The notes below the pieces were generated by a model. That model had not been told where the DNA came from. It made no database searches and saw only the letters and a list, made by a program, of their open reading frames with translations. A stretch of DNA of 64,000 bases from JAXGMV01 sp040772085 (GTDB lineage: Bacteria; Chloroflexota; Anaerolineae; Anaerolineales; Anaerolineaceae): assembly GCA_040772085.1 (NCBI GenBank), contig JAXGYU010000001.1, positions 1,674,001 through 1,738,000 of the forward strand. The letters are read 5' to 3'. Below, piece by piece: positions 8,073 through 16,757 of the stretch. Position 1 is the first letter of the stretch. Each line of letters begins with the position of its first letter. Position numbers and translations under genes: made by a program.

Positions 8073-10013
8073 TTACATATTCTCCAGCTTGACTGGTTTG
8101 GCAATCTCGTCCGCCGGCTTGAAACCGAACACCTGACCATAGAAATCCAGCTCGGACTCAGCCGCGTTGATGATCGTCTCGGCCTTCCGGAATCCGTGCT
8201 GCTCACCTTCATAGGTGATGTAGGCATACGGCGTCTCGTTGCGGATCAGCGCGTGCACGATGACTTCCGCCTGAGAAGGCGGTACGACGCGATCCTCCAG
8301 TCCCTGGAACAGAATAACCGGACACTTGATGTTATCCACCGCGTAGACCGGTGAGCGGTCCTTGTAGATGGCGATCTCCTCGGGGTACTTGCCGATCAGC
8401 CCATCCAGGTAGCGCGACTCGAACTTGTGTGTGTCGCGCGCCAGACCCTCCAGGTCAGAGACACCAAAGTATGAAGCGCCCGCCTTGAAGAAATCAGTCC
8501 AGGTGAGCGCGCGCAGGGTGCTGTACCCGCCGGCGCTGCCGCCGCGGATGGCAACCTTCTCGGAATCCGCCAGTCCCTGATTGATCAGATATTTGGCGGC
8601 GTTGACGCAATCCTGAATGTCGACGATGCCCCAGTTGCCTTGCAGACGCTCGCGATACTCCCGGCCGTAGCCTGTGCTGCCGCCATAATTGACATCCACC
8701 ACGGCGATGCCGCGCGAGGTCCAGAACTGCATGCTGTACGAGAAGTTGGCGCGCGTCTGGCCAGTCGGGCCGCCATGGCTGAAGACGATCAGCGGCGGTT
8801 TTGTGCCTTCAGGCGCGCTGAAGTCCGGGTTGCGGGGCGGGTAATACAACGCGTGCGCCTCCAGCCCATTCTCGGTCGGGTAGGTAATCGCCTGCGGGGT
8901 CGAGAAGTAGGCGGAACCGATGGTCACCTGCATGGCGGATTTGTATACCCGCACGGCTTTACTGGTGGGGTCGAAGGAGATGACGGACATCGGCGTGCTG
9001 GCGTTGCCGGCCATCATGAAGACCAGTCCGTTGCTGTAACGGATGAAGTCGAGCAGGTTGTATTCGAGCGGCTGATAGGTCAGCTTACCACTATTCTGAT
9101 CGAGCAGCGCCAGCTTCTGGAAGCCATCCTCGTTGATCGTGCAGACAATGCGCCCGTCGGGCAGGAAGGTGTAGGGGCTGAGCCCGAACACCCAGGCGGG
9201 TCCGGCCATTTCGGCGTCAATTTCGACCAGCCGTTTGACCACACCGTCCTGATACCGGTAGAGGTTCCACCAGTTGCTGCGGTCTGAGGCGAAGACCAGT
9301 TCGCCCGCAGGCCCCCAGACGGGGTAGCAGACTGACTCATCCGGTCCGCCGGCAATCAGCCGCGGCGTGCCCAGACTGCCATCGGGCATCAGATCTGCCA
9401 GCCACAATTCAGTATCATCCCAAGGCATGCTGGGATGATTCCAGCTCACCCAGGCTAATTTCTTCCCGTCCGGGCTGACGCGCGGACTAGCGTAAAAATC
9501 GTAACCGGCGGTCAGGCTGACGGGTGCCCCCGAGCCATCCGCGGGGAAGATCACCAGGTCGTTATCCACATTACCCTGCGCGCCATGCACTTCGCGCACG
9601 GCGATGATGCTGCGACCGTCCGGCGTGACCTGCATATCGGCGTAACGTTCGCCCCACTGCGCCGCCGGCTCGGGCGTGATGGGCTCGGGAGCGCCGCCGT
9701 CGATCTGGCGGTATAAACGCTGGTCAGCGAAGTTGGAGAAATACACCGTACTGCCGGTGACCGTAAACGAACCGCCGCCATATTCATGGACAGTCGTCCG
9801 CACGTTGAAGCCGGCAGGGGTCACGTCACATGTGGTTCCGTCAGCGGCACGGCGGACCAGCACGTTGCGTCCGCCTTCCAGCGGGCGTCCCTCCAGCCAG
9901 TACAGGTCTTTACCAACGGGGTAAGGCGAACTCAGGCTGATGCCGGCTTTGGCAAGCAGTTCGGCTTTGATCGGGGACTCCCAGGAACCATAGGGGGCGG
10001 TCTTTTTTGTCAT
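8073..10013 (-). CDS. S9 family prolyl oligopeptidase-type peptidase
   Basis: A 646-residue cytosolic serine peptidase with an N-terminal beta-propeller (repeats such as RSIIAVREVHG, KKLAWVSWNHPSMPWDDTEL and FASDRSNWWNLYRY) and a C-terminal alpha/beta hydrolase domain. The triad is Ser 493 in RGGSAGGYSTLRA, Asp 574 in GLEDRVVPP and His 606 in GEQHGFRK. This matches dipeptidyl/acylaminoacyl peptidase relatives that trim short peptides. No signal peptide is present. The ATG at 10013 is preferred over the one two codons upstream, because GGAGG then sits seven bases in front. Confidence 0.92.
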   Translation of the reverse strand: MTKKTAPYGSWESPIKAELLAKAGISLSSPYPVGKDLYWLEGRPLEGGRNVLVRRAADGTTCDVTPAGFNVRTTVHEYGGGSFTVTGSTVYFSNFADQRLYRQIDGGAPEPITPEPAAQWGERYADMQVTPDGRSIIAVREVHGAQGNVDNDLVIFPADGSGAPVSLTAGYDFYASPRVSPDGKKLAWVSWNHPSMPWDDTELWLADLMPDGSLGTPRLIAGGPDESVCYPVWGPAGELVFASDRSNWWNLYRYQDGVVKRLVEIDAEMAGPAWVFGLSPYTFLPDGRIVCTINEDGFQKLALLDQNSGKLTYQPLEYNLLDFIRYSNGLVFMMAGNASTPMSVISFDPTSKAVRVYKSAMQVTIGSAYFSTPQAITYPTENGLEAHALYYPPRNPDFSAPEGTKPPLIVFSHGGPTGQTRANFSYSMQFWTSRGIAVVDVNYGGSTGYGREYRERLQGNWGIVDIQDCVNAAKYLINQGLADSEKVAIRGGSAGGYSTLRALTWTDFFKAGASYFGVSDLEGLARDTHKFESRYLDGLIGKYPEEIAIYKDRSPVYAVDNIKCPVILFQGLEDRVVPPSQAEVIVHALIRNETPYAYITYEGEQHGFRKAETIINAAESELDFYGQVFGFKPADEIAKPVKLENM

Positions 10014-10065
10014 TTTCATTCCTCCAGGACGTAATATCAACTCTATTATGATAAACCAGATGTAA

Positions 10066-10094
10066 TTGAATGAGAAATTGAGTCATGATAAAAT
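10066..10094 (+). promoter_or_regulatory. Promoter candidate for the B12-protein cluster
   Basis: TTGAAT at 10066-10071 and TAAAAT at 10089-10094 are separated by 17 bp. This would start transcription about 300 bases before the first gene. It is the best sigma-70-like match in the 392-bp space between the S9 peptidase and the B12 protein. Confidence 0.5.
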
Positions 10095-10405
10095 GAAACA
10101 CTAATGCGATTTTTGATCGCCGGTTGAGAAGAATTATTGGTTTTACTGGAATGGAGGGCTTGTAAAAAATGGCGACGACGATCCCAAACATCGTCCAATG
10201 GCCTGATTCCCCGATCATCCCGGTTTCATCCAAGCTGGCAAGTTTCCAACAGGCTCATCATCCTGGGCAATCTGATTATCTCGTAATCAGAATCATCCAT
10301 CGTTTGCCAATCTCAATGTCGATCAAATGTTGTAGTCAACTCATATATCACGGAGGTGATCGGAGCGATTAGGCGCGTGTAGAAGCACGCGTGAAAGGAG
10401 GAGTA
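10095..10405 (+). other. Long leader before the B12-binding protein
   Basis: About 300 bases without a convincing gene. It holds a perfect hairpin CTGATTA/TAATCAG at 10272-10290 and a second hairpin GCGCGTG/CACGCGT at about 10372-10390, just before the ribosome site AAAGGAGG. A 67-codon frame at 10169-10372 has a possible GGAGGG site but no recognisable product. No B12-box (GCCACTG) was found, so a known cobalamin riboswitch is not supported. Confidence 0.35.
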
Positions 10406-11989
10406 ATGAACAGGAAAGTGATTGCCGCCGCGCTGGGGGAATGCGTCCATGTGGCAGGGGTGTCCAACTTCCTGCGCCTGGCAGAACAGGCTGGCTGGGA
10501 AACGGTCTTTCTCGGTCCGGCGGTTCCAGTTGAAGAATTACTGAAACGAGCGAAAGAAGAAAACGCGGATTTGATCGGCGTTTCATACCGGCTGACGCCT
10601 GAGACGGGTGAGCGCCTGCTCGGGCTGTTCGCTGAGGAGGCATCCGAGCTGTATGAGCAGGGTGTGCGTTTCGCGTTCGGAGGCACGCCGCCTGTCGCTG
10701 AACGCGCGGAAAAGCTGGGCTTTTTCGAACGAATCTTCGACGGCACTGAAACCACCGAGGAAGTGATCGCGTTCCTGAAGGGTGAGCCCGGCGCGGCCGA
10801 TACAGAGGAGGCATACCCTCAGACCCTGGTGGAACGCATAAAATGGAAAGCGCCTTACCCGGTGCTGCGGCATCACTTTGGTCTGCCGACCATGGAGGAG
10901 ACTGCCGCGGGCATCAGGCAGATCGCGCTGGCGAAGGCGCTTGACGTGATTTCGCTCGGCACGGATCAGGACGCGCAGGAGAATTTCTTCCACCCCGAGC
11001 GCCAGGACAAGCGCCGGACGGGGGCGGGCGGCGTGCCGGTGCGCAGCGCGGACGACTACCGGCAACTGTACGCGGAGACGCGTCAGGGCAACTATCCGCT
11101 CATGCGCACGTACTCGGGCACGGATGATTTTCTGCGCCTGGCGGAAATGTATATCGAGACCATCAACATCGCCTGGTGCGCCATTCCGCTCTTCTGGTTC
11201 AACGATATGGATGGCCGCGGGCCGTTAAGCCTGCATGAAAGCATCGTTGAGCATCAGCAGGTGATGGCTTTTTATGGCGAGCGCAACATTCCGGTGGAGC
11301 TGAATGAGCCGCATCACTGGGGCATGCGTGACGCGACTGACGTGGTGTTCGCCGCGTCTGCCTACCTTTCGGCTTACAACGCCAGGGCGTTCGGCGTGCG
11401 CGATTACATCGCTCAGATGATGTTCAACAGCCCGCCCGGCCTGTCTGACGCGATGGATCTGGCGAAAATGCTGGCGGTGATCGACCTGATCGAACCGCTG
11501 CGTTCGGCGGATTTCCGCATCTGGAAGCAGACCCGCACCGGTTTGCTCAGCTATCCCGTGGAGGTCAATGCCGCGCGGGCACAACTGGCTGCCAGCATCT
11601 ACCTGCAGATGGCGCTCAAACCGCATATTGTGCATATTGTCGGTCATACCGAAGCGCATCACGCGGCGACGCCGGAGGATGTGATCGAAGCCTCCCTGAT
11701 CGCGCGTCGGGCGATTGATAACGCCATCAAGGGCGCGCCTGATATGACCGCCGCGCCGGAGGTGCAGATGCGCAAAGAGCAAATCGTCAGCGAGGTGAAA
11801 GAGCTGCTGCAAAAGATTTCGGCATTGGCAGGACCTGACGTCAAGGATCCGCTCACGGATCCGGCGACGTTGACCGAGGCTGTCAGGCAGGGATTGATGG
11901 ACGCGCCGCAGTTGCGCAACAATCGCTACGCCATGGGCGAAGTCAAAACGATGATCGCCAATGGCGCGAACGTCGAGACCACTTATTAA
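10406..11989 (+). CDS. Cobalamin-binding domain protein, mutase-like barrel
   Basis: 527 residues. The first ~130 resemble a B12-binding Rossmann domain. GECVHVAG carries a histidine (His 15) in the lower-ligand position of the DxHxxG motif, GVSYRLTP stands in the SxL position, and FGGTPP matches the GG element. The expected Asp is a Cys here. The rest looks like a barrel of the glutamate/methylaspartate or ornithine mutase type, with a conserved-looking core NEPHHWGMRDATDVVF and HTEAHHAATPEDV. The substrate is not recognisable. ATG 10406 is preceded by AAAGGAGGAGT. It is the first gene of a run with an opine-dehydrogenase-like enzyme 23 bp downstream, so an amino acid derivative is a plausible substrate. 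Confidence 0.7.
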   Translation: MNRKVIAAALGECVHVAGVSNFLRLAEQAGWETVFLGPAVPVEELLKRAKEENADLIGVSYRLTPETGERLLGLFAEEASELYEQGVRFAFGGTPPVAERAEKLGFFERIFDGTETTEEVIAFLKGEPGAADTEEAYPQTLVERIKWKAPYPVLRHHFGLPTMEETAAGIRQIALAKALDVISLGTDQDAQENFFHPERQDKRRTGAGGVPVRSADDYRQLYAETRQGNYPLMRTYSGTDDFLRLAEMYIETINIAWCAIPLFWFNDMDGRGPLSLHESIVEHQQVMAFYGERNIPVELNEPHHWGMRDATDVVFAASAYLSAYNARAFGVRDYIAQMMFNSPPGLSDAMDLAKMLAVIDLIEPLRSADFRIWKQTRTGLLSYPVEVNAARAQLAASIYLQMALKPHIVHIVGHTEAHHAATPEDVIEASLIARRAIDNAIKGAPDMTAAPEVQMRKEQIVSEVKELLQKISALAGPDVKDPLTDPATLTEAVRQGLMDAPQLRNNRYAMGEVKTMIANGANVETTY

Positions 11990-12012
11990 TGGAAGCAGAA
12001 AGGGAGTGAGAG

Positions 12013-13128
12013 ATGACTGAGAAGAAAACAAAATATCTGGTTATCGGCGCCGGGCATGGCGGTAAAGCGATGGCAGCGCACCTGGCGTGGATGGGTTTTC
12101 CGACGACCCTCTATAACCGCACCCCTGAGCGCGTTTCATCTATCCGCGAGCTCGGGTATATCAATATCGAAAGCGCTGAAGGCGGTCCCAGCGGTGACTG
12201 TTACCTCCGGCTGGTGACATCCGATATGGCTGAAGCGCTGGCTGACGTAGAGATGATCATGGTTGTCGTGCCGTCATCCGCCCACGCTGAGATCGCCAAG
12301 GTGGCCGCGCCGCATCTGAAGGATGGTCAAATCATCGTCCTGCATCCCGGACGCACGCTCGGCGCGATCGAGTTCGCGAAGGTGCTCAAGGATAACGGCT
12401 GCACGGCGGATGTCACGGTCGCGGAGGCCGAGACCTTTATCTATGCTTCCCGCTCGGATGGGCCGGCGCAATCGCGTATCTTCCGCATCAAGGACGCGGT
12501 GCCTCTGGCAGCGCTGCCGGCGACGCGCACGCGCCTTGTGCTGGACCGCATCCACGAAGCCTACCCGCATTACATCGACGGCGGCAATGTGCTCAAGACC
12601 GGACTGAACAATATGGGCGCCATCTTCCATCCCGCTCTCACGCTGCTCAACTCCGGCTGGATCGAATCGACCCACGGCGATTACCAGTTCTACATCGAAG
12701 GTGTCACGCCAAGCGTCGCGACCGTGCTGGAGGCGCTCGATCGTGAGCGCGTGACTGTGGCATCGGCGATTGGTCTGCGGGCGCGCACCGGCATGGAATG
12801 GCTCAAGCTTGCCTATGACAGCGAGGGCGACAACCTCTACCAGGCGATCCATAATCAGCCGGGGTATTACGGCATCAAGGCGCCGCCGACGCTCAATCAC
12901 AGGTACCTGTTTGAGGATGTGCCGATGAGCCTGGTACCGATTGCCTCGCTTGGCAAAGCCTATGGGGTTTCGGTCGTTGCCATGGACGCCATCATCCGCC
13001 TGGCTTGTATCATCCATGGCACCGACTACTGGCGCCGGGGCAGGACGGTTGAAAAGTTGGGCATTGATCGCATGAGCATTGGCGAATTCACAAAATATGT
13101 GAATGAAGGAATTGAGATTGAAAAATAG
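12013..13128 (+). CDS. Opine/octopine dehydrogenase-like oxidoreductase
   Basis: 371 residues with an N-terminal NAD(P) Rossmann fold (YLVIGAGHGGKAMAAHLAWM). The C-terminal helical domain is typical of the NAD/NADP octopine/nopaline dehydrogenase family (NNMGAIFHPALTLLNSG, THGDYQFYIEGVTPSV). The family makes or splits secondary-amine conjugates between a 2-oxo acid and an amino acid. A ribosome site AAAGGGAG precedes the ATG, and the gene follows the B12 protein by 23 bp, so the two are probably co-transcribed. The actual substrate pair cannot be read from sequence. Confidence 0.85.
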   Translation: MTEKKTKYLVIGAGHGGKAMAAHLAWMGFPTTLYNRTPERVSSIRELGYINIESAEGGPSGDCYLRLVTSDMAEALADVEMIMVVVPSSAHAEIAKVAAPHLKDGQIIVLHPGRTLGAIEFAKVLKDNGCTADVTVAEAETFIYASRSDGPAQSRIFRIKDAVPLAALPATRTRLVLDRIHEAYPHYIDGGNVLKTGLNNMGAIFHPALTLLNSGWIESTHGDYQFYIEGVTPSVATVLEALDRERVTVASAIGLRARTGMEWLKLAYDSEGDNLYQAIHNQPGYYGIKAPPTLNHRYLFEDVPMSLVPIASLGKAYGVSVVAMDAIIRLACIIHGTDYWRRGRTVEKLGIDRMSIGEFTKYVNEGIEIEK

Positions 13129-13144
13129 TATGTAAGGATTTGAT

Positions 13145-14485
13145 ATGACAGCAATTGCCGGCATGACCGGGAGAAATAAAAAAAATTTAGTAAAAAAAAT
13201 GTTGGGAAAAATGGCACACCGTGGTAATGATTGGCTGGAAATGGCCACTCAGCCAAATGCAGTTATAGGCATCTCAGGAACAGCGGCTGAAAATCTTTCC
13301 CGAAGAATATTCAAGAAAACGAAGGTTGCCAGAGATGGTTTACAAGCAGGATGGTTTTCACAAGCAAAATTTCATGAGGATGGAATCGCTCTCTCCCGTG
13401 ATACTATCGGTGTGACCCCACTCTATTACGGATGGACCGCCGATGGTGAATTCTGCTTTGCTTCTGAGGTGAAAGCGCTTCTCTTAGTAACGGAGAATGT
13501 CAGGGAACTCGAGCCGGGCAGCACCTATAATGATGAAAAAAGTTATGGTTATCATTTCGTGGTTCGGCATGCCATAAACGATGAGCCGGGTTCAATCGCG
13601 ACCGAACTGCGTACGCGCCTTGAAAGGGCAGTCGACAGAGGGATAAAATACGGGTCTATCGGGTCATGGTTGTCAGGCGGGTTGGATTCAAGCGCTCTGG
13701 CAGCGATTGCTGCGGAAAAAGTAAGCCATATTCCAACTTTCGCGGCTGGTCTTGATGGCGCTCCGGACCTTCGTTATGCCCGGATGATGGCCGAGCATAT
13801 TGGTGCGGATCATCATGAAATTACTGTAACCAGACAGCAGATTTATAAGACCCTACCCGAGGTGATATTTCACCTGGAATCATTTGACGCCCTATTGATT
13901 CGATCTAGCGTTCTTAATTACATCGCGGCAAGAGCGGCGTCCGACTACGTGAGCACAGTATTTTCGGGTGAGGGTGGCGATGAGCTATTTGCGGGATATA
14001 CATATTTGAAGAGTATTGATATTTCTCAATTGGCTCCAGAGTTAATAGACATGTTGAATAGCCTTCATAATACGGCGCTCCAGAGAGTTGATCGTTGTTC
14101 CGCGGCGCATTCAACGAAAGCATTCGTGGCTTTTTTAGACCCTGAGGTTGTGAATTACTCAATTCGGATTCCAGTCAAATATAAGCTTGTGTCTGGGACT
14201 GAAAAGTGGATTTTGCGCATGGCTGTCCGTGATCTACTGCCACCTGAAATTCTGAATCGGCCGAAGGAAAAATTCTGGGAAGGTGCAGGAATCAATGAAT
14301 TGATCGCCCTGTATGCAGATGAACAAATCAGTGACAAGGATTTTTCATCAACACGCACATTAAGTAGCGGATTGCGCTTGAATACGAAAGAAGAAATGCT
14401 CTATTACCGGATATTTGAAGAGCAATTCGGTGAGTTGAGGGACTTGACTTGGGTTGGCAGAACCAAGGGGTCACCTGTTAATTAA
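13145..14485 (+). CDS. Asparagine-synthetase homologue lacking the glutaminase site
   Basis: 446 residues. The synthetase half is intact: the ATP pyrophosphatase loop SGGLDSS at 177-183, FSGEGGDELFAGY, and NRPKEKFWEGAGI near the end. The N-terminal half is degenerate. It begins MTAIAG with no Cys 2 nucleophile and keeps AHRGND and SRDTIGVTPLYYG, but it is about 70 residues short and lacks the GEIYN and SDTE blocks that bind glutamine. It should therefore use free ammonia or another amine donor to amidate or ligate an adenylated acid. It lies 16 bp after the opine-dehydrogenase-like gene and is clearly lower in GC, which hints at separate ancestry. Confidence 0.8.
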   Translation: MTAIAGMTGRNKKNLVKKMLGKMAHRGNDWLEMATQPNAVIGISGTAAENLSRRIFKKTKVARDGLQAGWFSQAKFHEDGIALSRDTIGVTPLYYGWTADGEFCFASEVKALLLVTENVRELEPGSTYNDEKSYGYHFVVRHAINDEPGSIATELRTRLERAVDRGIKYGSIGSWLSGGLDSSALAAIAAEKVSHIPTFAAGLDGAPDLRYARMMAEHIGADHHEITVTRQQIYKTLPEVIFHLESFDALLIRSSVLNYIAARAASDYVSTVFSGEGGDELFAGYTYLKSIDISQLAPELIDMLNSLHNTALQRVDRCSAAHSTKAFVAFLDPEVVNYSIRIPVKYKLVSGTEKWILRMAVRDLLPPEILNRPKEKFWEGAGINELIALYADEQISDKDFSSTRTLSSGLRLNTKEEMLYYRIFEEQFGELRDLTWVGRTKGSPVN

Positions 14486-14512
14486 GTTGGCTGGACCCTG
14501 TGACTAACTTAC

Positions 14513-14549
14513 GTAGTGCCAGCGTTAATAATAGCTGGCACTACATTTT
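14513..14549 (+). terminator. Terminator after the B12/opine/Asn-synthetase operon
   Basis: Perfect 11-bp arms GTAGTGCCAGC (14513-14523) and GCTGGCACTAC (14534-14544) are followed by ATTTTG. It lies 27 bp past the stop of the synthetase homologue and separates it from the GntR operon. Confidence 0.7.
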
Positions 14550-14580
14550 GAAATTTGGTAGAACAACTTCAAAAAAAAGC

Positions 14581-14610
14581 TTGACAGCGATGTTACATAT
14601 AATGTATAAC
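14581..14610 (+). promoter_or_regulatory. Promoter and possible operator of the GntR operon
   Basis: TTGACA at 14581-14586 and TATAAC at 14605-14610 are 18 bp apart. Between them lies ACAT-ATA-ATGT, a short inverted repeat that could bind the GntR product itself. Transcription would begin only a few bases before the ATG at 14622, which has no Shine-Dalgarno site, so the message may be almost leaderless. Confidence 0.6.
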
Positions 14611-14621
14611 TGATATATCAC

Positions 14622-15329
14622 ATGATGCAGCAACCAACCGGCTCTCTACTTGCCGATCAGGCATACGACGCGCTGAAGCGCGATATATTGCTTTGCATCC
14701 TCGAACCCGGCAGTCAGCTCGTTCAGGGGGAACTGGTCGCACGTTACAGCCTGGGCATTACACCCATTCGCGAAGCGCTGAAACGGCTCGAGATGGAAGG
14801 CTATGTCAAGACTTATCCGCGCTTCGGCACCATCATCACGCCGGTGACGATTGAGGATATCAACGATATTTATGAGATGCGGCTGATCCTCGAGAAGTCA
14901 GCCGTGCGGCTGGCTGGCGAGCGCGCGACGCCGCAGCAGCTTGACGATCTGACGCGTTTTGCCAACTTCACCTACAAATTCGGGGATGTCAATTCCTATC
15001 TCCTTTTCCTGAACCATAACCGAGAATTTCATTCGATGGTCGCGGCAGCCAGCGGTAACCAGCGTCTGCAGGACGCCATCTCAGTGCTGCTCGAGTCGAT
15101 GATCCGCATTTTCCATCTCGGTCTTGACCTGCGTGACAGCGGCGACGAGATGCGCGTTGAGCACGTCAACCTGGTGGAAGCGATGCGCAGCGGTGACGTC
15201 GACCGGATGGAATCGGTTATGGAAGAACAAATTATGAATTCCCGTGAGCGCGTTGTTGAGATGTTGAACAAACAGACCAGAATACGGTCTGAAATTACAT
15301 TCCCGCCCGACAGAGGAGGACATTTATGA
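14622..15329 (+). CDS. GntR-family regulator, FCD type
   Basis: 235 residues. The N-terminal winged helix (ADQAYDALKRDILLCILEPG, then GITPIREALKRLEMEGYV and the wing FGTIITPVT) is followed by an FCD ligand domain with candidate metal-binding histidines in NHNREFHSMV and EHVNLVEAM. FCD regulators usually sense small organic acids. ATG 14622 or 14625 could be used; no ribosome site is visible. Its stop overlaps the next gene's ATG (ATGA), so regulator and desulfurase-like enzyme are translationally coupled. It probably controls its own operon and perhaps the neighbouring B12 cluster. Confidence 0.88.
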   Translation: MMQQPTGSLLADQAYDALKRDILLCILEPGSQLVQGELVARYSLGITPIREALKRLEMEGYVKTYPRFGTIITPVTIEDINDIYEMRLILEKSAVRLAGERATPQQLDDLTRFANFTYKFGDVNSYLLFLNHNREFHSMVAAASGNQRLQDAISVLLESMIRIFHLGLDLRDSGDEMRVEHVNLVEAMRSGDVDRMESVMEEQIMNSRERVVEMLNKQTRIRSEITFPPDRGGHL

Positions 15330-16744
15330 GCTCAGCAAGTGCCGGCAAGCCATTGACCATTGATAACGTCCGTGAGCAGGTTGTTGGCATCCATACGATC
15401 GTGCCACTGCTCGACGGCAGCCAGCGCGAGTATATTAACCTTGATAACGCGGCTTCAACCCCCACGTTGAGACCGGTTCTCGATAAGGTCAATGAGTTCA
15501 TGAACTGGTATTCCAGCGTGCATCGCGGCACCGGCGTTAAAAGCCAGGTGGCAACGCATGCCTATGAAGAAGCCCACGCGATCGCGATGAAATTCGTTGG
15601 CGCCAATCCGGAGACACACACGGTCATCTTTGGCAAGAATGCGACCGAATCGCTGAATAAGATCGCGCACCGGTTCCCGTTTCAGGTTGGCGATGTGGTC
15701 ATCACGACCCTGATGGAGCATCATTCCAACGATTTGCCCTGGCGGCCTGAGGCGCATGTCGTTCACTGCGAAGTTGATTGCAATGGCGCGCTGGATGAAG
15801 AACATCTGGATTACCTGATCGCCCAGCATGCCGGCAAACTGCGGCTGGTGGTCGTGACCGGTGCTGCCAATGTGACCGGCTATATCAACCCCATCCATGA
15901 GATCGCCAGGAAAGTGCATGCTGCCGGTGCGATGATCCTGGTGGATTGCGCGCAACTGGCACCGCACCGCAAGGTGGAGATGGGCGAAGTCGGTGACCCC
16001 GGTCATCTCGATTTTGTCGTCACCGCTGGACACAAAATGTACGCGCCATTCGGCTCCTCCTGCCTGTTTGGACCCAAGGATATCTTCCTTGAGGGCGATC
16101 CTGATCTGGTAGGCGGCGGCACGGTGGACATTGTGACCGTTGAAAATGTGAAGTGGACCGGTCTGCCGGACAAGGAAGAAGCCGGCTCGCCCAACGTGGT
16201 GGGCGGCGTCGCTCAGGCCAAAACCATGAGCTGCCTGATGGAAATGGGCATGGACAAGGTGGCCGAGCATGAAGCTGTGCTGACCCGTTACTTACTTGGC
16301 AAACTGAGCAAGATCAAAGGCTTGCGGGTCTACGGCATCTCGGACCCCGGCAGGGCTGAAGAGAAGGTTGGCGTCGTCCCCTTTGCGATGGAAGGACTGG
16401 ATCATTATCTGGTCGCCGCCATCCTCAGTGCTGAAGGCGGTATTGGTGTGCGCAATGGCTGTTTCTGCGCGCATCCTTACCTGTTCAAGCTGCTTGAACT
16501 GACTGAGGAATCATCGCAGGAATATCAGGCTCAGGCGCGGGATGGTATGCGCTCCTTGCTGCCGGGTTTGGTGCGCATCAGCTTCGGTTGCTATAATAAC
16601 GAGGCGGATGTGGATCATCTGATCGAGACGCTCCAGAAGATCAGCCGCGGTGACTATAAGGGTCAATACATTCAGGACGAGCACTCAGGCTATTATTGGC
16701 CCAAGGGATTCGATATCAATCCTGAAAAATACTTTGCGATTTAA
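15326..16744 (+). CDS. Class V aminotransferase / cysteine-desulfurase-like
   Basis: 472 residues of PLP fold type I. The PLP lysine is Lys 237 in TAGHKMYAPFG, with LVDCAQ (Asp 207) and TLMEHHSNDLPW as further active-site blocks. A cysteine (Cys 381) in RNGCFCAHPY takes the place of the SufS/CsdA catalytic Cys in the RSGHHCAxP motif. Desulfuration or a related beta/gamma elimination is therefore possible, but the flanking residues differ from true desulfurases. The start overlaps gntR by four bases, and the OsmC gene follows 13 bp later. No scaffold (iscU/sufU) gene is close, so general Fe-S assembly is unlikely. Confidence 0.82.
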   Translation: MSSASAGKPLTIDNVREQVVGIHTIVPLLDGSQREYINLDNAASTPTLRPVLDKVNEFMNWYSSVHRGTGVKSQVATHAYEEAHAIAMKFVGANPETHTVIFGKNATESLNKIAHRFPFQVGDVVITTLMEHHSNDLPWRPEAHVVHCEVDCNGALDEEHLDYLIAQHAGKLRLVVVTGAANVTGYINPIHEIARKVHAAGAMILVDCAQLAPHRKVEMGEVGDPGHLDFVVTAGHKMYAPFGSSCLFGPKDIFLEGDPDLVGGGTVDIVTVENVKWTGLPDKEEAGSPNVVGGVAQAKTMSCLMEMGMDKVAEHEAVLTRYLLGKLSKIKGLRVYGISDPGRAEEKVGVVPFAMEGLDHYLVAAILSAEGGIGVRNGCFCAHPYLFKLLELTEESSQEYQAQARDGMRSLLPGLVRISFGCYNNEADVDHLIETLQKISRGDYKGQYIQDEHSGYYWPKGFDINPEKYFAI

Positions 16745-16757
16745 GGTTGGAGGTAAT

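Noticed and set aside
10169..10372. 67-codon frame with a GGAGGG site in the B12-operon leader
   Set aside because: No recognisable domain, composition not gene-like, and it overlaps leader hairpins. Kept only as a remark under the leader.
10095..10405. Cobalamin riboswitch before a B12-binding protein
   Set aside because: The conserved B12 box and surrounding helices were not found.
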